Below the pieces are notes generated by a model that made no database searches, was not told the DNA's origin, and worked only from the letters and a program-made list of their open reading frames with translations. This document shows, piece by piece, positions 23,925 through 33,358 of a stretch of DNA of 64,000 bases. The stretch's first letter is position 1; every line of letters begins with the position of its first letter. The DNA is from Halorubrum salinum (GTDB lineage Archaea; Halobacteriota; Halobacteria; Halobacteriales; Haloferacaceae), in assembly GCF_024494575.1 (NCBI RefSeq), contig NZ_JANHDO010000005.1:1-64000 (forward strand), written 5' to 3'. Made by a program: the position numbers and the translations under genes.

Positions 23925-24070
23925 ACCGGGAGGTGCCGCGGTATCCGTCCTAAACGGATCCCCGGTGCGTCGCGGTCACCGACGTCGTCGTCGGCCGTCT
24001 CCGCGGCCCTCGCGAGCACGCACCGCGACCACAACGCGGTGTTTTTGTCGTCGCGTCGCGTAACGTAAGC

Positions 24071-24256
24071 GTGAGTTCTCGGACACCGAACTACCGAACT
24101 CTCCGGCTCCTGTGCGCGAACGGGGCAGGCATGGTGGGGTTCCTGTCGGCGTACGCGCTCGGGAGAGACTTCGTGCTCGCGCTCGCGGCGGGCGGCGTCG
24201 TCGCCGCCATCGGCTACGCCGCCTCCAGCGCGGTGGTCTCTTACGCGGGCGGGTGA
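24071..24256 (+). CDS. small membrane protein, 61 aa
   Basis: From a GTG start, MSSRTPNYRTLRLLCANGAG leads into two hydrophobic Gly/Ala-rich helices (MVGFLSAYALGRDFVLALAA and VVAAIGYAASSAVVSYAGG). Size and composition match many haloarchaeal small membrane proteins. It precedes the histidine kinase by 58 bases on the same strand, but TATA-like ATTATGATTTTG between them suggests separate promoters. Confidence 0.5.
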   Translation: MSSRTPNYRTLRLLCANGAGMVGFLSAYALGRDFVLALAAGGVVAAIGYAASSAVVSYAGG

Positions 24257-24314
24257 CGCCCGCGGGCTGCGATATGCGAACGATTATGATTTTGAGTCCC
24301 GTGGACACTATCGA

Positions 24315-26885
24315 ATGACGGAACGAGAGGAGGGGTCGGCGGCCGGCGCGAGACCGACGGCCGGGTCCCCGATCGATGTTCTCGTGGTGGCCGGAGACGA
24401 ACGCGCCGCCGACGCGACCGCCACGGCGATCGGCCGGCACGACCCTCGCGTCACGGCCACGGCGACGGCGGACCCCGACGAGGTGTTCCGGACGCTCGAT
24501 AACGAGGGTGTGGACTGCGTCGTCAGCGAACACGACCTCCCCGAAGGTCACGGTATCGGCCTCCTCGAAACGGTCCGTGACCGGCACGGCGACCTCCCGT
24601 TCGTGCTGTTCGTCAGAGACGGGTCCGCGACCGTCGCGAGCGAGGCCGTCTCCGCGGGCGTCGACGAGTACGTACCGAAGGGGGAGTTTTCGGACCCGTT
24701 CGAAACGCTCGTCTCTCGGATCGAAGACGCCGTCTCGCGGGCCCGCGCCGAACGACAGCTCACGGACCATCTCGATCGAATGACCGACGCCTTCTGCGGG
24801 CTGGACGACGACTGGCGGCTCACGTACCTCAACGCCCACGCATCCGAACTCCTCGATCGGGACGCAGACGACCTCCTCGGCCGGCGGATCTGGGACTGTT
24901 TCCCGGGACTCGACGGGACGGCCCTCGAATCGGAACTCCGCTCGGCGATGGAGACCGGGGAGTCGTCGACTTTCGAGTATCACGCCGACCTGATCGACGC
25001 CGACCTCGAGATCGACCTGTACCCCTCGCCGACCGGGCTGTCGGCGTACTTCCGAGACGTGACAGAGCGGAAAGAGCGCGAACGCGAGTTAGAAGAGCTG
25101 TCAGAACGGTTCCAGCTCGCCCTCGAGGGTGCCGACGTCGGCGTTTGGGACTGGAACGTCCGCACGGACGAGGTGCAGTTCGACGACCGCTGGGCGGCGA
25201 TGCTCGGATACGATCCGTCGGAGATCGCCTTTGATCTCTCGGAGTGGGAGGACCGCGTCCACCCGGACGACATCGGCCGGGTCTGGGAGGCGTTGGAAGC
25301 GCATCTGGCCGGGGAGACGGCGCACTTCCAGTGCGATTACCGGATGCGAACGAAACGGGGCGACTGGCGGTGGATCCGCGACCGCGGGCGAGTCGTCGAG
25401 CGCGACGGCGACGAGCCGGTACGCGCCGTCGGCATCCACATCGACGTGACCGACGAGAAGGCGCGCGAGCGCGCGCTCGAACGGTACCGACGGCTGCTCG
25501 ATGAGCTTCCAGAGAGCGTCTGCGAGTACGACGCAGAGGGACGGTTTTCGCTCGCGAACGACCGCGTCGCGTCGGTCTACGGCGCGTCACCGGACGACCT
25601 CACCGGACGGGAGAGCCTGCTCGTAGAGCGGATCCGCGAGACGGCGGACGGCGATCCGTTCGACGATCTCGTCGCGGGTGACCGCGAACGGCTGTCGGGA
25701 ACGGTGGAACTCGACCTGCCGGACCGGCCGGAGACCATCGTGGACTACGATCTGCAGCGGCTCCTCATCGACGGCGAGTTCGACGGCGTCCTCAGCATCT
25801 CCCGCGACGTGACCGCAGAGCGCCGCCGCCAACAGCGGCTCGAACGCACCTCGGCGCGGTTGGAGGCGCTTTACGAGGGCTCTCCCGACATGATCGACAT
25901 CCACGACGACGAGGGACAGATAGTCGACGCGAACCGGGCGATGCTCACCGAACTCGGCTACGACCACGAGGAGATCACCGACCTCGCGGTCTGGGACGTC
26001 GACGAACAGATGGACCGGACGGAGGCGTTCGAGATCTGGGAGGGGCTGGAGACCGGCGAGACGGTCCGGTTAGAGACGACGTTTCGCCGCGCCGACGACA
26101 CGTCGCTGCCCGTCGAAGTCCACGTCCGTCGCATCGACGTGCAGGGGGAGTCGCGGTTCCTCGCCAGCAGCCGCGACATCTCCGAGCGGAAGGCGTACGA
26201 ACAGCGGATCGAACGCGAGAACGAGCGGCTCGACGAGTTCGCGAGCATCGTCTCTCACGACCTCCGAAACCCGCTCAACGTCCTCTCCGGGTATCTACAC
26301 CTCGCTATGGAGACCGGTAACGACGACTACTACGAGCGGTGCGAGCGCGCGCTCGACGAGATGGAGCGCCTGATAGAGGACGTGCTCACGCTCGCGCGGC
26401 AGGGGGACGCGGTCGACGACGCGGAGCCGATCGACCTCGGCGAACTGGCGACGCGCTACGCCGAAGACGAGTTCGGTCCGATAGACGGCCCCACCGACGG
26501 ACCCGTGGTAGATGACGAACCCGGGACCGGAGGCGACGTCTCGATAGACGTCACGGTCGAGGCCGACCGGACGCTGTTCGCGGACGCCGGTCGCCTCAAA
26601 CGGATCCTCGGGAACCTCCTGCGGAACGCGGCCGAACACGGCGGTGACCGCGTCGTCGTCGGCGACCTCCCCGACGGGTTTTACGTCGAAGACGACGGCC
26701 CCGGAATCCCAGAAGACCGCCGGGACGCCGTCTTCGAGAGCGGCTACTCGACGTCGGGTGCGGGAACCGGTTTCGGGCTCGCGATCGTCCAGAGCATCGC
26801 CGAGGCGCACGGGTGGGAGGTGACGCTGACGACGTCCGCATCGGGCGGCGCTCGGTTCGAGTTCACCGGCGTGGAGCGACCGTAG
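24315..26885 (+). CDS. cytoplasmic hybrid histidine kinase: degenerate receiver, four PAS domains, kinase
   Basis: The 856-aa protein contains a receiver-like domain (~18-140), PAS/PAC domains at ~150-250, ~265-380, ~392-500 and ~515-625 (each ending in a DVT/DIS-E-R/K linker), then a HisKA dimerisation helix with phospho-acceptor H648 (SIVSHDLRNPLN) and an ATPase domain with the N box (LLRNAAEHG), G1 DDGPGIPED and G2 GTGFGLAIV. No membrane helix is seen, so it senses cytoplasmic cues (redox, light or small molecules). In the receiver the phospho-acceptor position is Glu72 (SEHDLP) and the acidic pair is GD rather than DD, while K122 is kept; it is probably a pseudo-receiver. No response regulator gene is adjacent. 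Confidence 0.92.
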   Translation: MTEREEGSAAGARPTAGSPIDVLVVAGDERAADATATAIGRHDPRVTATATADPDEVFRTLDNEGVDCVVSEHDLPEGHGIGLLETVRDRHGDLPFVLFVRDGSATVASEAVSAGVDEYVPKGEFSDPFETLVSRIEDAVSRARAERQLTDHLDRMTDAFCGLDDDWRLTYLNAHASELLDRDADDLLGRRIWDCFPGLDGTALESELRSAMETGESSTFEYHADLIDADLEIDLYPSPTGLSAYFRDVTERKERERELEELSERFQLALEGADVGVWDWNVRTDEVQFDDRWAAMLGYDPSEIAFDLSEWEDRVHPDDIGRVWEALEAHLAGETAHFQCDYRMRTKRGDWRWIRDRGRVVERDGDEPVRAVGIHIDVTDEKARERALERYRRLLDELPESVCEYDAEGRFSLANDRVASVYGASPDDLTGRESLLVERIRETADGDPFDDLVAGDRERLSGTVELDLPDRPETIVDYDLQRLLIDGEFDGVLSISRDVTAERRRQQRLERTSARLEALYEGSPDMIDIHDDEGQIVDANRAMLTELGYDHEEITDLAVWDVDEQMDRTEAFEIWEGLETGETVRLETTFRRADDTSLPVEVHVRRIDVQGESRFLASSRDISERKAYEQRIERENERLDEFASIVSHDLRNPLNVLSGYLHLAMETGNDDYYERCERALDEMERLIEDVLTLARQGDAVDDAEPIDLGELATRYAEDEFGPIDGPTDGPVVDDEPGTGGDVSIDVTVEADRTLFADAGRLKRILGNLLRNAAEHGGDRVVVGDLPDGFYVEDDGPGIPEDRRDAVFESGYSTSGAGTGFGLAIVQSIAEAHGWEVTLTTSASGGARFEFTGVERP

Positions 26886-26952
26886 TTCGCGGCGGAAAAA
26901 GTGCGCTACCGATCGGAATGCAACGCGGATTGGCGCGTTCAGCGCCCGACGC

Positions 26953-27351
26953 TCAGAACGCGTTCGGGTAGACGCTGATCTCCGCGTGGAGTCCCTCGCG
27001 CAGGGCGCTGTGGACGTGACAGATGCCCTCTGCGCGCTCGGCGACGTCCGCTGCCGTCTCCTCGTCGAGGTCGGCTTCGACGTGAACGTCGAAGGTGATG
27101 GCTTCGAGATCGTCGTCGTCGTCGAGGTCGGCGCCGGCGTCGATCTGTACCTTTCCGAGGTCGTCTTCGCCCCGCTGGCTGCCCCCGACGCGGAATGCGG
27201 GGAGATAACAGGAGGCGTACGTCGCGACGAGCGCGGCGTTCGGGTTCGGACCCGTCTCGTCGGTCGCGTCGATCTGTAAGTCGAAGTCGCCGACTTGGCT
27301 CGTGCAGGCGTATCCGTCCTCGGAGACGGTAGTGGTCTCGATGTCTGCCAT
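26953..27351 (-). CDS. OsmC/Ohr-family protein
   Basis: The 132-aa product MADIETTTVSEDGYACTSQV has the OsmC fold: an N-terminal beta hairpin, the first conserved Cys in ATYASCYLPAF, acidic beta strands (ITFDVHVEADLD), and the second Cys in AEGICHVHSALREG. OsmC proteins reduce organic hydroperoxides with this Cys pair. The ATG at 27351 gives the normal length; the frame continues upstream with poor composition. It is divergent from the aldo/keto reductase gene. Confidence 0.88.
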   Translation of the reverse strand: MADIETTTVSEDGYACTSQVGDFDLQIDATDETGPNPNAALVATYASCYLPAFRVGGSQRGEDDLGKVQIDAGADLDDDDDLEAITFDVHVEADLDEETAADVAERAEGICHVHSALREGLHAEISVYPNAF

Positions 27352-27469
27352 GGTCGGGTTAGCGTTCGGTCGCGGCCGAATAAAGGTTGCCGACATCGGC
27401 ACGGCGCGGGGTCGCGACGGTGCGTCCGGTACCCGCACCCGTTTCAGCGTGGCGCGTCTCCGTTCGGCG

Positions 27470-28333
27470 ATGGCTCTCACGCCCCACGACGACAGCGACA
27501 CGTTCGAGTTCGCCGACGGCGCGACCGTCGATCGCCTCGGCTTCGGCGCGATGCGCCTCACCGGCGAGGACATCGTCGGCGCGCCTCCCGACGAGGCGGC
27601 GGCGAAGCGCGTCCTCCGGCACGCGGTCGAGTCCGGCGTCGACTTCGTCGATACCGCGGACTCCTACGGCCCGGGCGTCTCCGAGCGGCTGATCGGCGAG
27701 GAGATCGGCGACGATCCCGAGGTGCTCGTGGCGTCGAAAGCCGGGCTGCTCCGCAACCGCGAGGGCGACTGGATCCCGCACGGCGACCCCGACTTCCTCA
27801 AGAATCAGGTGCTGTGCAGTCTCGACCGGCTCGGCGTCGACGCGATCGACCTGTACCAGCTCCACCGTCCCGACCCCGACACCGACTTCGAGGCGTCCGT
27901 TCACGCCTTCGCCGAGATGAGAGACGCCGGGCAGATCGACCGCGTCGGCCTCTCGAACGTCTCCGTCGACCAGCTGGAGACGGCGCTAGACATCGTCGAC
28001 GTCGCGACCGTCCAGAACCGCTATGACGTGGGGAACCGCGACGAGGAGGCCGTCCTCCGCGCCTGCGAGGACCGCGGTATCGGGTTCATCCCGTGGGGGC
28101 CGATGTACGCGGTCGACGAAGACGAGGCAGGGTCCGTGCTCGACTCGGTCGCCGAGCGGCGCGGCGCGAGCCCGCACCAAGTCGCGCTCGCGTGGCTCCT
28201 GCAACACTCCGAGGTGACGCTGCCGATCCCGGGAACGTCGAGCGTCGATCACCTCGACGCCAACCTCGGAGCCGCGCGGCTGGAGCTGATTGACGAGGAC
28301 GTGAGAGAACTGGACGCGATCGATCCGCGGTAG
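27470..28333 (+). CDS. aldo/keto reductase
   Basis: The 287-aa protein has the AKR TIM-barrel signatures: GFGAMRLTG, the catalytic Asp-Tyr in FVDTADSYGPG, Lys in LVASKAGL, His in LYQLHRPDPD, and the cofactor site PIPGTSSVDHLDANL. It probably reduces aldehydes or ketones with NADPH; the substrate is unknown. The start at 27470 (MALTPHDDSDTFEF) fits the family. It is divergent from the OsmC gene, so both may belong to a redox or detoxification response. Confidence 0.9.
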   Translation: MALTPHDDSDTFEFADGATVDRLGFGAMRLTGEDIVGAPPDEAAAKRVLRHAVESGVDFVDTADSYGPGVSERLIGEEIGDDPEVLVASKAGLLRNREGDWIPHGDPDFLKNQVLCSLDRLGVDAIDLYQLHRPDPDTDFEASVHAFAEMRDAGQIDRVGLSNVSVDQLETALDIVDVATVQNRYDVGNRDEEAVLRACEDRGIGFIPWGPMYAVDEDEAGSVLDSVAERRGASPHQVALAWLLQHSEVTLPIPGTSSVDHLDANLGAARLELIDEDVRELDAIDPR

Positions 28334-28349
28334 AGCGGACCCGCTCGGG

Positions 28350-29702
28350 CTACTCGTCGAACGGGTTCGTCAGCTCGACCGTCTCCTCGCGGTCGGGGCC
28401 GACGCCGACGGCGTACACCGGCGTGTCGATCTCGTCGGCGACGAACTCGAGATACTCGCGGGCCGCCTCGGGCAGCGCGTCGTATCCTTCTTCGGCGACC
28501 GCGGCCGAGTCGAACGGCTCCCACGTGTCGAGCGTCTCGTAGACGGGTTCACAGCGCTCCCACCGCTCGGTCGTCGTGGGTACCGTGTCCAGTTCGTCCC
28601 CGTCGAGCTCGTAGGCGGTACACGCCTTCAGTTCGTCGAGCCCGGCGAGCACGTCGACGTGGTTGACGGCGACGCCAGTGAACCCCGAGACGCGCGCGGC
28701 GTGGCGTAACATCGGGAGGTCGAGCCAGCCGATCCGCCGCGGGCGACCGGTGACCGTTCCGAACTCGCCGCCCTTCTCGCGGATGTCGTCGGCGAGCGCC
28801 TCCTCCTCGGCGTCGCCGTCGAGTTCGGTCGGGAGCGGCCCCGAGCCGACCCGCGAGAGGTACGCTTTTACGATGCCGACGACCTCGCCGTCTCCGACGG
28901 TCGTGACTCCGAGTCCCGAGCCGACCGCGGCTCCGCCCGCCGTCGGGTTCGAGGAGGTGACGAACGGGTAGTTGCCGTGGTCGACGTCGATGTGTGTCCC
29001 CTGTGCGCCCTCGAAGAGGATTCGGTCGCCGGCGTCGCTCCGGCGGTTGAGGTAATCCGAGCAGTTGACCGTCATCCCCTCGTCGGCGAGGCGTTCGCCG
29101 ATACGGGTGAACTCCTCGTGGAGGGCGTCGACGTCGAACGCCTCGGCGCGGTCGTCCTCAGCGAGGTCGAGCCCGTACACGTCCTCGACGAGCGCGCGCT
29201 TCTGTGGCACGGCGTATTCGAGCTTCTCGCGGAGCACGTCGGGCGCAAGCAGGTCTGCGATCCGGATTCCCCGCCGGCCGGCCTTGTCCTCGTAGGTGGG
29301 GCCGATCCCGCGGCCGGTCGTGCCGACCTCGTCGCCGGCGTCGTCGTCGGCTTTGACTTCCTCTTCGATCCCGTCGAGCACGCGGTGGTACGGCATGATG
29401 ACGTGCGCGCGGCGGGCGACGCGCACGTCGGGGTCGAGCCCGCGCTCGCGCAGGTCGTCGATCTCCGTGAACAGCGTTTTCGGGTTGACGACACAGCCGT
29501 TTCCGAGGATGCCGACCGTGCCTCGGACCGCGCCGCTCGGTACGAGCGAAAGCTTGTACTCCGTGCCCCCTTCGACGACGGTGTGGCCGGCGTTGTCGCC
29601 GCCCTGATAACGGACTACGACGTCCGCGTCCCCTCCCCACCGGTCGACGAGCGCGCCCTTGCCCTCGTCACCCAGCTGGGAGCCGACGATGGTGAGTGTC
29701 AT
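28350..29702 (-). CDS. purA: adenylosuccinate synthetase
   Basis: The 450-aa enzyme begins MTLTIVGSQLGDEGKGALVD with the GDEGKG phosphate loop, then YQGGDNAGHTVV, TGRGIGPTYEDKAGRRGIR, the GTP/IMP loop FEGAQGTHIDVDHGNYPFVT and GVAVNHVDVLAGL. It condenses IMP and aspartate to adenylosuccinate using GTP, the first committed step to AMP. The start matches the family; the stop is 16 bases from the convergent aldo/keto reductase. Confidence 0.95.
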   Translation of the reverse strand: MTLTIVGSQLGDEGKGALVDRWGGDADVVVRYQGGDNAGHTVVEGGTEYKLSLVPSGAVRGTVGILGNGCVVNPKTLFTEIDDLRERGLDPDVRVARRAHVIMPYHRVLDGIEEEVKADDDAGDEVGTTGRGIGPTYEDKAGRRGIRIADLLAPDVLREKLEYAVPQKRALVEDVYGLDLAEDDRAEAFDVDALHEEFTRIGERLADEGMTVNCSDYLNRRSDAGDRILFEGAQGTHIDVDHGNYPFVTSSNPTAGGAAVGSGLGVTTVGDGEVVGIVKAYLSRVGSGPLPTELDGDAEEEALADDIREKGGEFGTVTGRPRRIGWLDLPMLRHAARVSGFTGVAVNHVDVLAGLDELKACTAYELDGDELDTVPTTTERWERCEPVYETLDTWEPFDSAAVAEEGYDALPEAAREYLEFVADEIDTPVYAVGVGPDREETVELTNPFDE

Positions 29703-29945
29703 ACGACCGCTGTGTTCCCTTCGGGGGGTAAAACCGATTACGGTCCACGGACGAAAGTATTGCACGAACGTGGATCAGTAGTTTCCATTGTCCTCCAAAG
29801 TGTCCCCGTTTGTGCACGCCTGAGGGGGTGCGTGCTTCCCCAGTGTCGCGCGTATCCGGCTGACTCGTCGGGATCCGCGACCGAACACGTTAACTCCCCC
29901 CACGTCAAACCGTTGAATCAAGCGGCCGGCGGCTCCCGACAGCAA

Positions 29946-29954
29946 CTTTTAAAC
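29946..29954 (+). promoter_or_regulatory. TATA box of the 29981 regulator
   Basis: TTTTAAACG lies about 27-35 bases before the ATG at 29981, fitting leaderless transcription. Confidence 0.5.
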
Positions 29955-29980
29955 GGGGGCATGACAAGTTAACATGTGCC

Positions 29981-30286
29981 ATGATAGATCGACTAGAGAA
30001 GGAGGTAGACATGCTGGAACGACACCTCCAGGTTCTGCGGATGGTCATCGAGAACGAACCGATCGGTATCGTGAAGATGTCGAACGAGACGGGCTACCCG
30101 CACCACAAGGTCCGCTACTCGCTGCGCGTGCTCGAAGAGGAGAATCTCATCGAGCCGTCCAGTCAGGGTGCGATCACGACCGAGCGGACCCACGAGTTCG
30201 TCGACGAACTCGACGAGAAGCTCGACGAGACGGTCGATAAGCTCGGATCCATGCGGATCGACGACGCCGCCGAACTGGAAAACTGA
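29981..30286 (+). CDS. conserved small winged-helix regulator
   Basis: The 101-aa protein MIDRLEKEVDMLERHLQVLR begins with a dimerising helix followed by a winged helix (NEPIGIVKMSNETGYPHHKVRYSLRVLEEENLIEPSSQGAITT) and a C-terminal helix (VDELDEKLDETVDKLGSM). It is typical of conserved haloarchaeal transcription regulators. Its own TATA box lies upstream, and it is divergent from purA. The target is unknown; autoregulation or control of purA is possible. Confidence 0.82.
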   Translation: MIDRLEKEVDMLERHLQVLRMVIENEPIGIVKMSNETGYPHHKVRYSLRVLEEENLIEPSSQGAITTERTHEFVDELDEKLDETVDKLGSMRIDDAAELEN

Positions 30287-30360
30287 CCTGACTGCCGCGC
30301 GCTGTCTCGATTTCTGCGGTACGGAGCTTTCGATGTCGCCTCCGTTTTCGCGTTCCGGTC

Positions 30361-32622
30361 CTAGAGGTCCGGCACGGTCATGTGGAACCCCCCGTCGCGC
30401 GCCTCGACGAGACAGAGGTGATAGCCGCGCTTGCGCGAGAGCTTCACGAAGCTCGCGCGCTTCGACCGGCTGAACAGCCCGCCGCCGACGGCGTCGCTCG
30501 CCGTCTCCAGCGCGCCCGGCTCGAAGAAGCTCTCCGTCACCGCGAACGCCGCCGCGAACGAGTCGTTCGACTCGGCGATGTCCCGGCCGTTCGCTACGAT
30601 CGACTCCAGGGTCCCCTCCGCGGTCGGGTCGCGACTGTCGTTGAGGTCGGCGACGAAGAGCGGGTTCCCCATCCGGTCGCGTAAGACGAGGTCGAACGAG
30701 CGCTGTTCGCGGGTCTCTTCGCCGCCCTCTCGGATCGCGATCGACACCGAGCCGCCGATCTCGGCTCGGTCGATCTCGGGAAGCGCGTCGTACAGGTCGC
30801 GAAGCACGCTCTGGCTGCCGGTCTCGCTCACCTCGAACGGGAGGTCCTCGACGAGCCACCGCGTGAACCCGTACTCGATCGTCTCCCGCAGGAACTCCTC
30901 GTACGGGCGTCCCTCGACGGCGAGCCCGTCGGTCTCGAAGCTCGTGTGGTGTTCGATCCGGAGGTTCTCCCGCAGGGCGTCCCGGTCCACCGCGCCGTCG
31001 TGGGCGTCTTCGAGGGTCGCACCGCCCTTCGAGTCGTACCGGACGAAGAGGTTCGTCCCCTCGCGCGCTTCGGCGGCCGACAGGCTCCGGTCGCTCTCCG
31101 GGAGCCGGTCGCGCACGGACGACAGTTCCTCGCGGAGCCGGTCGCGCTCCTCGCGGAGCGTCGAGACCTCGGACTCCAGTCTGTCGATCTCGGCGGTGAG
31201 GTCGTCGCGCTCGTCCGCGATCTCGTCGCGTTCGGCCGCGAGCTTGTCTCGTTCCGCCTCCAGCGACTCTCGCGCCTCCGTCGCCGTTTCGAGCGCGGTT
31301 TCGAGTTCCCGGATCCGCGCCGTGGCCCGCTCGACCGACGGTGCACCCGACTCCCGGCTCTCCGACTGCTGTGCCACCGCTGCGCCGTTCGGCCCGGACC
31401 GGTCCGTGGACCGGCGGTCGGTCGAGCGGTTCCGGTCCCCGGTCGTCGCGCCGGGCTCCGCTCCGCGCTCCGGCGGCGGGCTCGCCTCGTCCGGGTCGAG
31501 CGCCGGTATCGACTTCTGCTCGCGCCACTGCTCCTCCTCGGAAAAGACGTCGTCGTCAGCCGGCGACGCCGATCCGTCGCGACCGCCGGCCTCCGCGCGG
31601 TCGGGAGACGCGCCTCGCGCCGGTGTGGGCCCGTCGTCCGGATCCCGGTCGTCGCGCTCTCCTCCCGTCTCGTCCCGGTCCGGTCTCCGCGTCGGCTCCG
31701 GGTCCGCGGCCGACGCGTCACCGGCCGCGTCCGCGGCCCGGCTCGGCTCCGCGCTGGCGCGGTCGCGGCCGTCTTCGTCGCCGGGGGTATCAGAGCCGGT
31801 GTCGGCGTCGGGTTCGGTTCCGGCGTCGCCGTCCGCCTCGCCGGCGTCGAGCGCCGCGTCACCCGCCGGCTCGTCCGCCGGATCGGCCACGACCGGATCG
31901 GGGCTCGCGTCGTCCGCGCCCCCCGGCGCGTCGTCGGCCGACCCGGCGTCTCCCCGCGCGTCGTCCGCGTCCGCCGACGCGGTCGGCTCCGCGTCGTCCA
32001 CGGCCGGCTCAGCGCCGGCGGCGGTCGTCTCTCTCTCGCCGCCGACCGAACCGGAAGCCGTCGCCTCGTCGGCCGCCGTGTCGCCCGTCGGCAGGTCGCG
32101 GACGTCGAGGTCGACCTCGTAGACGGTGTAGATCCCGACCTCGTCGTCGGCGAGTTCGAACGCGTCGTCGCCGGTTTCGAGCCGGCGCGAGTTGCCCACG
32201 TACGCCGCGGCCATCGACTCTCCGGCCGTGTACGTGACGTAGTAGTCACCCGAGAGCACGTTCTCCGACAGCTCGACGTAGCCGGTGAACCCCCCCTGTG
32301 AGAGCTTGCGGTCGGCCTCCGAGAGCGACGTGTCGTTCGTGTAGTACTGCGCCCGCGGCTCGCCGCCCCGCTCCTGCATGGCGAACAGGACCGGCAGGAC
32401 CTCTTGCGGGGCCTCGTAGACGGTCCCGGACGCGTCCGCGAACCCGTCGAGATCGCCGTCGGCGACGCCCACCACGCGCCCCTCGAACAGGAACAGCCAC
32501 GCCATACCGTCGGTCACCGCGCCGGAGAACTCCCCGTCGACGAGACGCGATAGCCCGGCGAACCCGTCCGAGAACTCGCGAGCGTCCCACTCGGTGATCT
32601 CCGATCTTCGCTGTGCGTCCAT
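30361..32622 (-). CDS. large acidic haloarchaeal protein with central coiled coil, 753 aa
   Basis: Three regions are visible. An N-terminal domain (~1-175, MDAQRRSEITEWDAREFSDG) contains FLFEGRVVGVADGDLDGF and an ATxPxxxG-like beta-rich fold. A low-complexity acidic linker (~180-440) is rich in D, A, G, P. A coiled coil (~450-545, repeated ERDKLAAERDEIADERDDL) is followed by a C-terminal alpha/beta domain (~560-753) with EFLRETIEYGFTRWLVEDL and RDRMGNPLFVADLND, a nuclease- or effector-like fold in appearance only. It resembles the haloarchaeal DUF7527-type proteins I remember. Role unknown; perhaps a transcription-linked or cytoskeletal factor. The start avoids an Arg-rich upstream reading. 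Confidence 0.75.
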   Translation of the reverse strand: MDAQRRSEITEWDAREFSDGFAGLSRLVDGEFSGAVTDGMAWLFLFEGRVVGVADGDLDGFADASGTVYEAPQEVLPVLFAMQERGGEPRAQYYTNDTSLSEADRKLSQGGFTGYVELSENVLSGDYYVTYTAGESMAAAYVGNSRRLETGDDAFELADDEVGIYTVYEVDLDVRDLPTGDTAADEATASGSVGGERETTAAGAEPAVDDAEPTASADADDARGDAGSADDAPGGADDASPDPVVADPADEPAGDAALDAGEADGDAGTEPDADTGSDTPGDEDGRDRASAEPSRAADAAGDASAADPEPTRRPDRDETGGERDDRDPDDGPTPARGASPDRAEAGGRDGSASPADDDVFSEEEQWREQKSIPALDPDEASPPPERGAEPGATTGDRNRSTDRRSTDRSGPNGAAVAQQSESRESGAPSVERATARIRELETALETATEARESLEAERDKLAAERDEIADERDDLTAEIDRLESEVSTLREERDRLREELSSVRDRLPESDRSLSAAEAREGTNLFVRYDSKGGATLEDAHDGAVDRDALRENLRIEHHTSFETDGLAVEGRPYEEFLRETIEYGFTRWLVEDLPFEVSETGSQSVLRDLYDALPEIDRAEIGGSVSIAIREGGEETREQRSFDLVLRDRMGNPLFVADLNDSRDPTAEGTLESIVANGRDIAESNDSFAAAFAVTESFFEPGALETASDAVGGGLFSRSKRASFVKLSRKRGYHLCLVEARDGGFHMTVPDL

Positions 32623-32714
32623 CTTGGGCGTACGTCGCCCGCTTTGACCCATATAGCTTCCGGACCGTGAGACACTCGTCTGACACCGGATCGCGGGCGA
32701 ATCGCCCCGCGCCG

Positions 32715-33188
32715 TTACGCGTCTCCGACGGTCGCGATCGCCTCGCGACCGAGGTCGATCACGTCCGGCTGGAGGTCGCTCTCCGACAGTTCCGCCGCGG
32801 TGTACCACCGCCACTCGCCGGCGTCGACCTCGCCGTCGCCGCTGGGCGTTATCTCCCGCGAGTCGACGCGAGCGAAGTAGAGGTGATCGACGTGCTGGTG
32901 TCCCACGGATCCGTCCTCGTGAACGTTGATGTCGTGAAGCATCAGGTGTGTCGGCTCCGGAATCCCGCGGGTGTTCGGCCCCGTGACGGACGACTCGTCC
33001 GCGACGAGCTCCGCCGCGAGCCCCGTCTCTTCACGCACCTCTCGCAGCGCGGCCTCGTGCGGCAGTTCGTCGCGGTCCACGTGCCCGCCGGGCGGGAGGC
33101 GGATGCCGAGCCGCTCGTGTGCGTGGAGCGCTGTCGCACCGTCGTTGACGACGTACGTCGTCGCCGTGAAGTGACGCGTGGTCTCCAT
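32715..33188 (-). CDS. Nudix hydrolase
   Basis: The 157-aa protein contains a complete Nudix box at residues 35-57: G at 35, E41, REVREETGL ending the motif, with the metal-binding Glu pair E53/E54. Nudix enzymes hydrolyse nucleoside diphosphate-linked compounds. The N-terminal METTRHFTATTYVVNDGATA and C-terminal WRWYTAAELSESDL fit the fold. Substrate cannot be told from sequence. It is directly upstream of the large acidic protein on the same strand (92-base gap), so co-transcription is possible. Confidence 0.92.
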   Translation of the reverse strand: METTRHFTATTYVVNDGATALHAHERLGIRLPPGGHVDRDELPHEAALREVREETGLAAELVADESSVTGPNTRGIPEPTHLMLHDINVHEDGSVGHQHVDHLYFARVDSREITPSGDGEVDAGEWRWYTAAELSESDLQPDVIDLGREAIATVGDA

Positions 33189-33358
33189 ACGCCCGCTTGG
33201 TCGGACGGCTCTTCGCGGTTTCGGTCGGACGCGTCGCTGTGAACCGTCGGGGTGCGAGAAGTTCCGGGACGGAGGAATCGTCCGGACGCCGGAAACGTCG
33301 GAAAAGCGAGAAACGTCGAAGAGACGGCGGAGAGGGGCGCGTCGCGGTTCGGTTCAGT

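Noticed and set aside
30431-32122. 563-codon plus-strand frame opposite the large acidic protein
   Set aside because: Ser/Arg-rich shadow of the acidic linker and coiled coil on the minus strand.
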